This document shows, piece after piece, positions 12,901 to 26,974 of a stretch of DNA of 64,000 nucleotides. The notes under the pieces were generated by a model. The model saw nothing but the letters and a program-made list of their open reading frames with translations. It searched no databases and was not told the origin of the DNA. This DNA is from Dicyema japonicum (taxonomy: Eukaryota > Dicyemida > Rhombozoa > Dicyemidae), in the NCBI GenBank assembly GCA_011109175.1, contig RDEW01000020.1, positions 62,001-126,000 on the forward strand, in the 5' to 3' direction. Each line of letters opens with the position of its first letter. Position 1 is the stretch's first letter. The position numbers and the translations under genes were made by a program.

Positions 12901-13655
12901 CTACAAAATGTGACATGACTTTTATTGAGGACGATTCCTTCAATGTCGTTGCAGAAACTGTTTCTGTGGACGATTCCATGAACGTTAAGGAAATCTTAGA
13001 TGAATTTGGGACAGATTTTGTGGAACCTAATCAAATGTGTATGGATGAGAGAACATCCTCGGAAAGTGATTCTGTCGAAGCTCAGTGGAACTCTGAGATT
13101 AAAGCTTTGAGTGAAGAGATTATCCACGAGGATGACATCTCAATCGAGGAGAATATGACTGAGTCGAATTTAGTTTGTGAGGAGGGATTTGAAAGTGATG
13201 TACAACAGGAATTGGAACCTCCTGAAGTATTGATCCACAATTTGTCAGCAAGTGATCATTCACACGACACACCGATTGGGGAGATTAGAAAAGTAGAATA
13301 TCATGATATAACTGTGGATAATCTCCCCAGGGTGGAAGGATCCTTTGTAGTTGCTGAGGAAAAACCCGAGTCTCCATTATCTGGGAATATTTGTGACCAA
13401 GTTGGGTCTTCACAAACTCGAGAATCAATTAGTCCTAAAGACGTTTTGGTGGAGGATAACAGTATTAAACTGGTGGTGGAGGATGAAAAGTTGGGTGAAG
13501 GTAAAAAACCCGGTGGTCGAAAGAAACCTGTAGCAAAATCAGTGAAGGCCACGAAAAATAGAAAAAAGATAGATAAAAATGCCAAAAAGAAGCCTGAAGA
13601 GAAGCATATTTTGTTGCCTCTTAATCCTTTGGATCAGGAAGTAGAGTCAGAGTAG
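6987..13655 (+). CDS. ELYS/MEL-28-like nucleoporin
   Basis: This is a very large gene with over twenty introns, mostly 21-28 nt (one near 7511 is about 80 nt). The reading frame can be followed from the ATG at 6987 through to the long open exon 10465-12785 and, after a 24-nt intron, to 13655. Residues coded by 6987-8350 have beta-propeller character (for example VTHINYIYSRKLILVGLSSG). The part coded by 8570-10460 is helical and matches the ELYS core in layout: a 'LIIWIIDNKSLDEASNLL' helix, a 'GDKWLCGMILQRM' helix, FYELAYEFLTSV, then MWNRAVKIVL. The tail from 10500 on is acidic, Ser/Thr-rich and disordered, and ends in a basic stretch (GGRKKP, KNRKK) like the AT-hook tails of ELYS. ELYS seeds nuclear pores on chromatin after mitosis (family knowledge). 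The family call rests on layout and partial similarity, not on a search. The coding frame may continue into the LEM segment that follows. Confidence 0.55.
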
Positions 13656-14148
13656 TGTTTGTTGTCAGTTATCTTAGGAGGAGCATGCGAAGAAGAATGA
13701 GGTCGGTCATGAGGAAGTGTAGTTTAAAAGTCCTCGAGGATGTTGAACCTGAAGCTATAAATGATGATATATCGAATAAGGAGTTGGGAAAGTTTCTGAA
13801 GGAGAATGACATCAACTGTGGCCCGGTAAATAAATGGACACGAAAGACCTATTTAAGTCAATACTATTCTATAATGGAAAATAAACTCAAGAGTAGTTGT
13901 TTGTTCGATTTTTAGACGTTGGAGCACCCAAAAGCAAACAAGTTGTTAAAGACGATGAGACTGTAGGAGCTAAGAAAGGTAAACGTAAGGGAGGCAAGAA
14001 AGTTACATTTGAAAAGAAAGAGACCTTGATTAAACCTAAAAAAAGGTCTGTTTGTGAAGTAACTATTTGTAGGAGATTAGTTGAGACCAAAGAAAAACTT
14101 GATAGTCATTTAAAGTTGAGATCTGGAAGATCTATTAAAAAGAAATAG
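13655..14148 (+). CDS. LEM-domain segment with basic tail, probably the 3' end of the ELYS-like gene
   Basis: An open frame here encodes ISNKELGKFLKENDINCGPV followed by NKWTRKTYLSQYY. This is a LEM domain (LAP2-emerin-MAN1), the roughly 40-residue fold that binds BAF at the nuclear envelope. After a 20-nt intron near 13896 comes a Lys-rich tail (GKRKGGKKVTFEKK, KPKKRS) ending at the stop at 14146. No transmembrane helix is seen, unlike emerin or MAN1. There is no gap or plausible promoter between it and the upstream acidic exon, which ends at a stop only 2 bp away if its last intron is not removed. Removing an intron of about 37 nt at 13634 joins them, but one more junction near 13730 does not close cleanly in frame. 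It could instead be a separate LEM gene. Confidence 0.6.
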
Positions 14149-14697
14149 TCTGTAATAATTTGTTAATTTGATTAATAACTCTTTTTTATTTAATTAGTTG
14201 TTTTTTATTTTATAATCGACTCGGATTATTGACAAATGGAGTCTTCGACAGTCTCTGTTCTAAGATCACTTTGGTCTGTGATATCGAAAATCGGCTCAAA
14301 TTTTTTACATATTTGTAGATATTTTGATATTATATGAAACAAGGGCAGCTCGATAGACTGGCCGCCTTTAAGAATTTTCGTTGTGATTCAATTAGAAAAT
14401 TTTTAATAAGTTGGATCTAATCCAATCAACTTTACTGCAGTCTCCCGAATTGCGGATAGTCTCAATGACGAGGAGCATTAAATCTGCATTGTCCACTAAG
14501 GACTTGAGTACGTCATCGTAAGTCGGATAAATTGTTCATAAACTGTGGCAAGGCTCCGATCTTTAAGTGTTTTTGAGACATTTTAAAATTTTCATTTTTT
14601 TAGAGAAGAAATTACTTTGTTCTCAACATGTCAGATAAAGAGAATCCCTGATCAAAGGTGACCCCAGAATTTTCGGTTTTTTGTTAAAAGGAATATT
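14149..14697. other. No gene recognised
   Basis: AT-rich sequence without a supported gene. Minus-strand text is broken by many stops. It may be the continuation of the RTE-like LINE copy that starts at 16013, but no family motif could be read. Confidence 0.35.
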
Positions 14698-16013
14698 CTA
14701 GTTCTTCATTAGGATTTTTGTCGTAAATACAAATATTCGTAGGTTGAACTCCCCTCTGCAAACGGCGAACTGTTCTAAACATTTGCGTTCCGTATCCCAA
14801 CTTCTCAATTTCACTGACACGTTCGTTAATTTTTTTACATAAATTTCATTTTTCCTCCTTTTAATCTCCTTGACAATACGATTTCTTTTTCTTCTTAACT
14901 CGATATAAGCATCACTTTTGTACACGATTCCATTCTCAGTCGCAATTTTTTGTTTAATTGATAATGAACCAATTTCGTGATCAAAGACCTCTTTAAATCC
15001 TTAATCCTCCTTTTAAACTTTTTTCCCCAAGCACGTCGAAACTTGCCTTCTTTATTCCCCAACAGTAGCATTCCAAATCATCTCTGGGGGATTTTCCATA
15101 TTTATGTTCACAATCTCCTTCCTAATTGCCATACAATAATCTTCACGCGTCTTCTCACATAAGCAATTTTTCCACAATAAAACGATCCAGATAAGCTCTC
15201 TTTGTTCTACCTCCATCTATTCCGAAATATCTTTTCATTCTGAAACGTGCAACCAGCAGTTTATGATCACTATAAGTGATAGTGCCTCTATAGCTGGGAG
15301 TCTGTTATTAACGCACAAAAAGATAGTTACATATAACATAATCAATCTGGTTGTATATCCGGACATAGTCACCATTTCCATCATTTCTGAGTCCAGCCCA
15401 TGTAGTCTTATGCCTCGCATTGTGGTCGAATGCAGAATTACAAATGAAGCAGTCAAACATGTTGCAAAATTGCACGAGCGATTCTCCTGACATATTCCTC
15501 TTCCTCCTGGCATGTCTACTCATACAGGGTTCTCTCCATGGACAGTGTCCCACTTTAGCATTCCAATCTCCACACAAAAAGGTCATAAACGAGCCTTTGA
15601 GATCAGAGATGGTATCCGTTAGTGACATATAAAACAGATCAAGTTCATCGGGATTTGTAGAAACTCTCGCCATTGTGGGCGCGTAGACATTAATTATAGA
15701 TATAAAGGAATTATCAGTCCTCCCACTCTTAATCTGAAGTACTGCTATTCTGTCATTCACCCTCCACACTCTGTGAATTCTCCCATCAAGACATTGATGT
15801 ATAGCCAAGTCCGTAGTGGTTGCATTCGGAGTCTAGTAGTATAAGTCTAAACTCTCCGTAATTCTCCTCAACTGCATCCTTCATTTTAGTCTCCTGTATA
15901 CTGCACATAGTGACCTTATATGATATTAAGTCACTTATTTAATCTTCCCTTTTCCGTTTTTCTTTCAAGCCTCGAACGTTGAATGACGCCAATGTGAACA
16001 GATTATTCGACAT
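14698..16013 (-). mobile_element. RTE-like LINE, APE endonuclease half
   Basis: On the minus strand, ORF2 seems to begin with an ATG at 16013 (MSNNLFTLASFNVRGLK). It continues with CSIQETKMKDAVEEN, then in the 166-codon frame 15308-15808 with IINVYAPTMARVS, LCGDWNAKVGH, NMSGESLVQFCNMFDCFIC and YNQIDYVIC. These are the APE-type endonuclease motifs of RTE-like LINEs (endonuclease/exonuclease/phosphatase fold). A linker-like basic frame follows at 14698-14925. There is at least one frame break near 15940. The RT half is absent, so this is a separate copy from the RT fragment at 16230-17960, which lies in the wrong order to be the same element. Confidence 0.8.
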
Positions 16014-16229
16014 GTGTGAAAAAGACATAATTTAAGAACCACGTCACCAGTTCAATTAATTACGGAGGAGACTATCACTCGTTTAAAAACAGTATAATGT
16101 ATCTTTCCCAAGTCGTAGACATAGGAGCGCATTTGATTTTTTTTTTGTGTGAACAGATATTAGTTTGGGCAGGTGGTCGCCTGCCTTTTTGCATTTTTGG
16201 CTAAACTGTTGATGACGTATGCTAGGTAT

Positions 16230-17960
16230 ATTCGCCATTCTATAGTGTCTTTCTAAAGGTTTTTTCTAGTGGGTTCATTGTTGCTTGATATCTTGACTGG
16301 TGCTTCTCCAGAATCGTTACTTTCTCATTCGTTTTCCCAGGTATGAATTGTATCATGGGGACCGCATGTGCAACAAAAAATATAAGAGAATTAGTTAGGT
16401 TGCTCCAAGCTCTCCTGTTCTTTGCTAGGTTTCTCAGTGAGTCCAGATCGTCACCAAATACAAATGTTTTCTTCATGGCTTTCAGATCGTTTTGTAGAAC
16501 GACCGGGAGGGTAGTTCTCGGTCTTCCACGAAAGCGTTTTACATTGGAGTAGTAATCTTCCATTGCGATATTCGGAGGGGATATCGGGTCCAACCTCAGG
16601 ACGTATCCAAAAAGTCTCCAACGAGAGCTAATGATCTCGTGGCTTAATGGTGTACAGTCACATTTATTGTACAGTCCATTCCGCGAGATCTTGGATGGCC
16701 AGACATTCCAGTTATGCTTCTTAGATAATTCCTGTGAAATGAGTCTAGCCTCTCCAATTCCTCTTTAGAGGTGGCCCAGGTCCCAGAGTTGTATAGTAGA
16801 TTGGTTTGATGAAGGTGTCGTATAACATAATCCTTTGTTTTATGTTATATCCTTTCCGTTTTAGCCAAAGATTTTTCAGCCTGTGTAATGCCGCATTTGC
16901 TAATGTTTTTCTCCGTATGATGTCTTCGCTATCTCCTAGTAGAAAGCCAAGTTTCTTTATGTGTCTCCATTTTTCTTCGAGTGAGTTGTTCATTCGTCTT
17001 ATCTCTGTCCGTTATGTTTTTTCCCTGTTCACTGTGAGAAACCATTTCCCAAGTATATCTGGTGCTTTTTCTAGTACATGCTCCAGGAGTTCTTTGTCTT
17101 CAGAAATTAGGTCGACATTATCAGCATAAATCACTTCTTCTATTTTTCCTTGGTATAATGGTCTCAGTTCCCTCATAGCGGCCTCCAAATATATTGTGAA
17201 TAGTAGAGGAGAGAGGGAGTCTCCTTGAGGAGTGCCTGTTTTGTTTCAAATTTTCTTGAGTAGGTTTTTCCAACTCTCACAAGGAATTCTGTGTTAGATA
17301 GAAGGATTTGAATCATTCTTAGACTCGATTCGTCAATAAACCCTTCCCGCAGTCATCAATTTGTTCCTGTTAATCAAATCAAAGGCTTTTGATAGATCTA
17401 TTCTCAGAATGTGGGTGGCATTGCAATATCTTTGATGTGTTGCACATCTCCATCTGTGACTCCAGACTGCATCAGCTGTTGATCTTCCTTCTCTGAACCC
17501 ACTTTGACTTTCGGGTAGGTATTCATAGGCGAGTCCTTTTATTCGTTCCAATACAATGTTAGCTAAGACTTTCCGTAGAGAATTTGATAAAATAGTCGTT
17601 CGTAAGTTTTCAAACGGTTCTTTGGGTTTATTGGGTTTTTGTATAGGTATTAGTACCCCGTTCCCAGGGGTAAAGTTGAGTTAGTTGAAAACATTTCATT
17701 TAGTAGTGTAGCGATTTTTTCAAAAAGGGGGTCAGGGCCGTATTTCAGTAATTCTGGGTTTATCGTATCTGGTCCAGGGCTTCTATTATTTTTTAGTTTT
17801 TTACATGCTGTTTTTACTTCCAAAATTGAAATTGGTTCTTTTAAGGGTCTAGGCTTTCCTTTGAATGGGGGGGATTGCTGTAGTCAAATGTATCATGGGG
17901 ACATCTTATCCTCTTCTGGTTTTTATCGACTAGCTTTAAGACCCTGTTTTTGCTATAAGG
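16230..17960 (-). mobile_element. RTE-like LINE, reverse transcriptase half
   Basis: Read downwards from 17960: KTACKKLKNNRSPGPDTINP (RT start), ESQSGFREGRSTADAVW, ILRIDLSKAFDLINRNKL (motif A), GVPQGDSLSPLLF-like text, IYADNVDLISED (motif C), KLGFLLGDSEDIIRRKTLAN, and the C-terminal DPISPPNIAMEDYYSNVKRF with GRPRTTLPVVLQND. Motif C reads ADN where ADD is needed for catalysis, and several frames are joined only by indels, so the copy is dead. The C-terminal block recurs in the fragment at 47552-48100. Confidence 0.8.
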
Positions 17961-19600
17961 TATCAGCCGTACCTCCCTCCATGTTCTGAAGTGTCACACC
18001 TCATTCAGACTATTACGTGGTTATATGCTGCTACCACGTGTCCATAGCATCTGATTTTTGGCTTTCGAGCTCATTCGCAGTGCATCTCCCCAAATCCAAT
18101 TAAGAAGCCTAACCGTGGTATTACTTCTGCCTTGTATTGACCGTCAGTCTATCATCCTGAAGTCTTCTCTTCCTTGCTCACAGGATCATAATCAAAACGT
18201 GTCCTCTATGTTATGGAATTATAGACGAAAGACGACACGGTTCTTTCAAGGGACACGTGCTGTTCAAACAAAGTCAAATTATCCCAGCGTGTTCATGGTT
18301 ATTATTATTTGCAGTTGGTGGTCGACTCCACTCGATCTGAAGGAGGAGATGAACGATCAAGATAGATTCCTAGTTCTTAGTAGAAGCGCAGGAAGTTACG
18401 GTCATTGTTTCTTGGGGAGTCCTCTGAAAGAAGTGTGGTGAGGAATGAACTTTTTGAAAAAGGATAAAAACGCAAGGTTCCCGTTTGATTGAATTGATTT
18501 GAGAACCTTCCTCGGAAAGGTCGTATTCTATTGTCTGAGTGATGACCTTGTTAATACAGACTGCAGTGGGAGATGGTTTTTCTTACAAGTGCCTTCAACA
18601 CGTTCCACTTCCGAAGTCACCTGGTCATGACTCAGTCCGCGTGATACTGAGGATCTTCTGATATCCTGTAGTGTGTATAAAAGTGTCACCAATAATATCT
18701 GGAGTCAACCTATGAACCCCCTATCCGAAATGAATATTGTGAAGCGAAGACAAGTCGAACTAAGACCTTTGTTAAGAGAGTCCTCTAAATGAAATCGAAG
18801 ACATGGAGTCCCTATCGATAAGCGTCTGTGATGAAAGACAAATCTTAGGTGAGTTGTGGTAGACCAGCCTGTTTTAGAGCCATGGTGGAAAGCAGGCGAA
18901 CGCCTGTTTTAGAGCCATGGTGGAAAGCAGGCGAAACCTCCAACACTTTTGCCATAATACATGCTATAGAGACCCGGCTGTGGGGAGACGAAACTCCATT
19001 GGTAGTAACACTACAGTGGAGATCGGGAACTACAGTAGAGTCATCTTTCAACTTTCCCGTCTTCCGAAAGAGTTCTTCAAGATGTTCTGAAGTGTGGGGG
19101 TGCAGATCCCAGATTGCCATAAATAACCCTTTTTCACGTGGAAATATGTGTTTGTATCTCATTCACAGGATGGTGGTTAACCGCAATTTTATGGGCAATC
19201 AAGAAAATACAAGTTGGTAGTTAATTGGTAGGAAGGTTGATGCGGTGACGTACCACCATTGTGCGAAATATCTACACCCCTTCATTACCGATAAACCATT
19301 CGTCTCCCTCTCAACTGACTGGGCGAAATGACTGACTCAGAGACATCCAAGTTTGGACCAAGAAAGCGTCGTAATCTCCAATGGCCAAAATCCAAGTGTG
19401 GACAAGGATTATCGCTGAGGAGCTAAAGGAGACCCTCAATCTGAATCAGAGATGTAGCCAAGTAATCTCAGTCAGATTATCGATAACCAATATAGCTGTA
19501 ATTACAAAAACGTGCGTGGAGACATATGGTGCTGTAACAGATTTGTGTTCCAGATATTGATTTGTGCAGATTTATATCTAATTTTGCACCAATTGGACGT
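17961..19600. other. No gene recognised
   Basis: Two open frames above 100 codons occur (18058-18441 plus, 18845-19162 minus). Neither matches a known family nor has plausible short introns, so I do not call a gene here. A small tandem duplication lies at 18868-18935. Confidence 0.4.
18868..18935. repeat. 33-bp tandem duplication
   Basis: The 33-bp block starting 'cctgttttagagccatggtg' occurs at 18868-18900 and again without change at 18903-18935. The exact identity means it is a recent slip or duplication. It has no evident function. Confidence 0.9.
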
Positions 19601-20377
19601 ATGAACAAGTTTTTAATCAGGAAAATCAAATATTTGAGTTTTTGTCTCGGTTTTGTGACGATTTGTTGTTTCCAAGCCGGATTTCTGTCCCAAAAATTAA
19701 TCGAAATCAGCCAACTGAACTTACTTTGGCTTTTTTCCGACATTACCTGCATCCTCTTTTTCACAATTTTCCTCAGAGACCACTGGAAAATAAGCAACCA
19801 ACTTTCAGAAATGTCTCAGAGACAGATACTATTGGGATTCACGTCATTTCAGATACTTTTTATCACAGCATACATCAAGCTTTCGTCTCTTGGCCAATTA
19901 CAGTCATCCACGCTTATTTTCCTCGAAATGACCCTTGGATTTATGTTTTTCACTTTAAGCTCAGCAACGGAAATTTCCGGTCCCAAAAGCGACATCTTCA
20001 GCACATATTTACTTTCCATTGACTTCATCGATTCAGTGGATTTCCACGCTCTTGTCTACAGACACTATAAAATTGAATCCTTCACCAGAATGCTCCCCAC
20101 CCCTTTCATTACGACGTTGAGTTACTCCCTGATTTGCTTGGCAGTGGTGATTTTCACAGTCAACTATAAAAATTGGGCCACGAAGAGGACCAAGTATTCC
20201 AAAAAGTGGCTGATTTCTCTCTTGTTGTCCATGTTCCTGATCAACTCTCTATTTCTTATCATTAGAGTCTATATTTTGGTCCAATTTTCAACCTACATTT
20301 CAATTTTCATCCCCAAAAATGTTCTAATTGCTGTGATCTGCCTTGTCAGATTATCAGTCCAAGCATGCACCAAATAA
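19601..20377 (+). CDS. TMEM121-like multi-pass membrane protein
   Basis: One uninterrupted frame from the ATG at 19601 encodes about 258 residues with six or seven hydrophobic segments. It resembles the animal TMEM121 family in several places: a helix around QILFITAYIKLSSL, an acidic intramembrane motif LLSIDFIDSVDFHALV (family: a 'DLLDLLD'-type motif), and the end ISIFIPKNVLIAVI (family: a '...IFVGKNVV' motif). TMEM121 proteins are poorly understood membrane proteins linked to signalling and cardiac phenotypes (family knowledge). A TTG 39 bp upstream would extend the frame, but the ATG sits just before the first hydrophobic segment and is preferred. It is unusual for this window in needing no intron, though a short optional one near 20331 cannot be excluded. 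TMEM26-like proteins are the main alternative. Confidence 0.6.
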   Translation: MNKFLIRKIKYLSFCLGFVTICCFQAGFLSQKLIEISQLNLLWLFSDITCILFFTIFLRDHWKISNQLSEMSQRQILLGFTSFQILFITAYIKLSSLGQLQSSTLIFLEMTLGFMFFTLSSATEISGPKSDIFSTYLLSIDFIDSVDFHALVYRHYKIESFTRMLPTPFITTLSYSLICLAVVIFTVNYKNWATKRTKYSKKWLISLLLSMFLINSLFLIIRVYILVQFSTYISIFIPKNVLIAVICLVRLSVQACTK

Positions 20378-21389
20378 TAGTGTTTGTCACGACCGATTAA
20401 TCCCCTAATAGTACAGTCATTTCCATTCTAATTTGATTACTGAGATTTGCTAAGACTTTCAGAGACTCAGAGATGGTTGACCAGTTCCCTTCAGAAGAGC
20501 CGTATTTTAGTTGGATTCAAATCTTTATGATCTCGACCAAATCCAACTGAAAGCTCTAATGGAGCCGAAAATTGTCATTTGTGGTTATCATGTACGCACG
20601 TGTGGTGAAACAGGTTACGCATATTGAGAAATTTCGACCATGACTTATCCATTAAGGGAGCAAGGAATCAATCCCAGGTGAGAAATCTTAACTCACCCCT
20701 CTTCTGTGCTAAATCCACCATTTTGAATTTCTTGAATCAAAAAGAGAGTTCTCTAAGGGAAGGAAAACTTCAGGGATTGTTAAGAACATTCGAGAATAAC
20801 CAATACCTATCCAAGTTCGGTGGGACTAGAACTCAGACTTTAACGCATCTCTTGCTTCATTTTGGTTCCCGTTCTCTCCAGAGTCCACTAGAAAGGGGAT
20901 GAGAAATTAAGTCCCCAGAGGAGATGAATACATTGTGTATACTGTGACTAAGTCATACCAGAGCTAATCTGCCAGTTCAATCTTAGACCAACTAATCACT
21001 AACTGGTCTAAATTTCAGTGAAGCAAGTAAATAAGACAGTTTGAATACATAATTTACTGACAAGGAATGTAATTAAGCTATTAATTTGCTCAGCAGCTGA
21101 TAAATAGTATACTATACAGATTAATTGGCAAATAATCAATTTTTATTTAAAAATTAAATCCCCAAAATACTTGGGTTTCTTCGTTAACAGTGTCAACTAA
21201 TTTTTAATTTGACATAGGCTAAAAACTGTAATAATTGATTTACTAAAAAAATTATGAATTTATGTTAGTTCTATTAAAAACAAATTTAAAAAATTTAAGA
21301 AATATTTATTTTTATTTTAAAAATTATTTTTTTATTTAAAAAACTTAAAAAAATAAATATAGTGTTAAACGGGGCTTTGACTAATTCTG
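20378..21389. other. Intergenic, AT-rich
   Basis: The 92-codon frame at 20624-20902 shows no family features. The part from about 21040 is strongly AT-rich with homopolymer runs and leads into the SERCA start, so it may hold the promoter, though no element can be named. Confidence 0.4.
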
Positions 21390-24977
<3,588 letters not shown>

Positions 24978-25159
24978 TGTCTTAAAACGGTTTTTCTTTT
25001 AATTGCTTTTGTTCATTCTTTACTTTTGTCAACTTTCCTCTTTAAGTGGCACTTAAGTTTACAAAGTCGCTCTTTGTCTCTCATCAAAAGGTTGGGATGT
25101 CTGCCTACACTCAGACGTTTGTGTGGGGAAATTCGATAACTTATAGTCCCCCGCCTCAT

Positions 25160-25245
25160 CACTGTCTTTTAATCCGACTGATCTGTTGGATTTCCACCGC
25201 TTGATCCACGTGAGTCACTTATTAGTTGTGGGCAATCTTCGTTAT
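25160..25245 (+). pseudogene. Relic copy of a SERCA exon
   Basis: The stretch 'cactgtctttt aatccgactga' through 'ccacgtgag' and 'cttcgttat' lines up with the SERCA exon at 24244-24342 ([10 protein letters not shown] ... REPLISGW ... LRYL). It has many substitutions and an internal deletion and no flanking SERCA sequence. It is an old, partial duplicate about 180 bp beyond the end of the parent gene. Confidence 0.7.
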
Positions 25246-26974
25246 TTATAGACTCCCTTTCTCCTACATCGTAAGGAGTGACGCATTATACACCGCAGAA
25301 AAGGCTGACTCCAGTTGATCTCTGTTAATATGGGTGATGGCAACCTCATTTAAGACCGATCCCACTTTGTCCAGAACTATACTTAAAAGATCCTTCTCCC
25401 TTTATAAGGAGAGTTATCCCCTCTGTTATCTCCTCATTCAAGTTAATCGACATGTCCTCACCAATCTGAGCAGTTAGCTCCACAAATGCAAAGGGGATTT
25501 CTCCTCCAAGTATTCTTTCCATCCACACACTCAACAAGAATGCTTTGAAGTGAAAATATATTAATGACTTCAATCAATATATACTTATGAAGTCTATGTT
25601 CTGCCAAGTCATTTTGAACACGCAGAACTGTCTTGCTAAAATATTGGAAAATGGGGAAGGTATTTGTTAAGGACTCGTGAACTGAAGCGATAATAGTATT
25701 CTGAAATTATCAAAATAAGTTGTATTCAAAACACAAGGCAGCACACTGTAACGCTTAGAGAAGAGTCCTTAACGAAAGAATTACTCACCCAGAATATTGA
25801 CTTTACATATTCAGTGGTTGCTATCTTAAATTCCCGTTGCATTTAATTATGCTTAACCCTCACTTGTGTCTACTCCCTTTCTCCTACAAATATTGTCGGG
25901 AGTGCGGTAAAAACATTATACGCCGCAGAAGAGACTGAAAAGTCTAAAGGGATGAGGTACAAAGGGCTTTTGAAACGATTCGCGTTCCACGCTATTGTTG
26001 TTGAGACAACTGGAGGTATAAGCAGGAAGGACTGTCTTTTGTCAGGAGACTGGAACGTCAACTACACTTATCAACCACAACGTCCGTGAAATCCAGTTGT
26101 TCCTCTAGTTGGTTTGCAATCTTTAAGAAACTAGCGATTATCAAAAAGCACTCTGTTAAGACAGATCTTCCCAGAGATCTTTAACTTTCATGTCAGGTCC
26201 TAGTGCTCCAGAGCAAACAAAGAGATCCTGAACTTCTTTTCCAACCAGAGATGGACGATGTCAACATTTAAGCGAGCTAGTCCCTCTCTGACGGCCCTCG
26301 ATAGCAGCAGTTCCAAAGTGCTAATCTCAGAAGGTCATGAGGGTAAACAAAGTCATGCAAACTAAAAAAATGATTAGTATTAAAAAGTGATGTATGATTT
26401 ACTAGTAAACTTTCCCACGTGAATATCACTAATCTCATCGCCAGAACACCAGGACAAATCGATGATGATTCTTTACGCCGCTAAATTGTGAAACATACTT
26501 ACGTGGAGAATTAGCAAATAGATGCTTTCTTGTAACCTTAGCAAGTAAATTTTATAGAAGCGAGTTTTGTACGCGAAATTAGCACTTGAGTCAAACTTTC
26601 GCACGTGAATGTTGCAGATAAAGTAAATTCATATAAATAATTGTTATTGTCAGTTAAATTCAATCCGTTTACACATGAGCATAATACCTAGGGTTCCGCT
26701 TATGCTGTGCTCTTCACCATCCGTTCTACCAGTTTACTCCGTGTGAATTCTTTCTCGCAGTTCATCGAGGTCTGGGTAGAACAATCAAAATGCACTATGT
26801 TAAGACAGATCTTCCCAGAGATCTTTAACTTTCATGTCAGGTCTTAGTGCTCCAGAGCAAACATAATTAAGCATGAAATATTAATGAAAGAATCAGTCAA
26901 TTAGATATAACCATAAAAGACAGCAGCATATAAGAGAGAACTGCTGTCGGACTACTCCCAAACTCATTCCATTG
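25246..26974. other. No gene recognised; internal repeats
   Basis: Minus-strand frames are short (up to 75 codons) and unassigned. Two pairs of direct repeats are seen: 'ctccctttctcctaca' with 'ttatac.ccgcagaa' near 25253 and 25872, and the longer pair listed separately. Minus-strand text near 26290-26330 (ELLLSRAVREGLARLN) could be a real exon of an unknown gene, but I could not extend it. Confidence 0.4.
26140..26863. repeat. Pair of ~80-bp direct repeats
   Basis: The blocks at 26140-26219 and 26784-26863 are nearly identical (for example 'gacagatcttcccagagatc' and 'ttaactttcatgtcaggtc'), with three or four differences. They are about 640 bp apart in the same orientation. The origin is unknown. 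Confidence 0.85.

Noticed and set aside
14698-17960. One complete RTE-like element
   Set aside because: On the minus strand the RT half precedes the endonuclease half, the reverse of the element's own order, so they are two truncated copies.
18058-18441. 127-codon ORF as a gene
   Set aside because: No family resemblance, low-complexity use of residues and no support from neighbouring exons.
20624-20902. 92-codon ORF between TMEM121-like and SERCA
   Set aside because: No recognisable motif or intron pattern; consistent with chance.
26280-26340. A COP9/PCI-type exon (ELLLSRAVREGLARLN) on the minus strand
   Set aside because: The resemblance is short and could not be extended through neighbouring introns.
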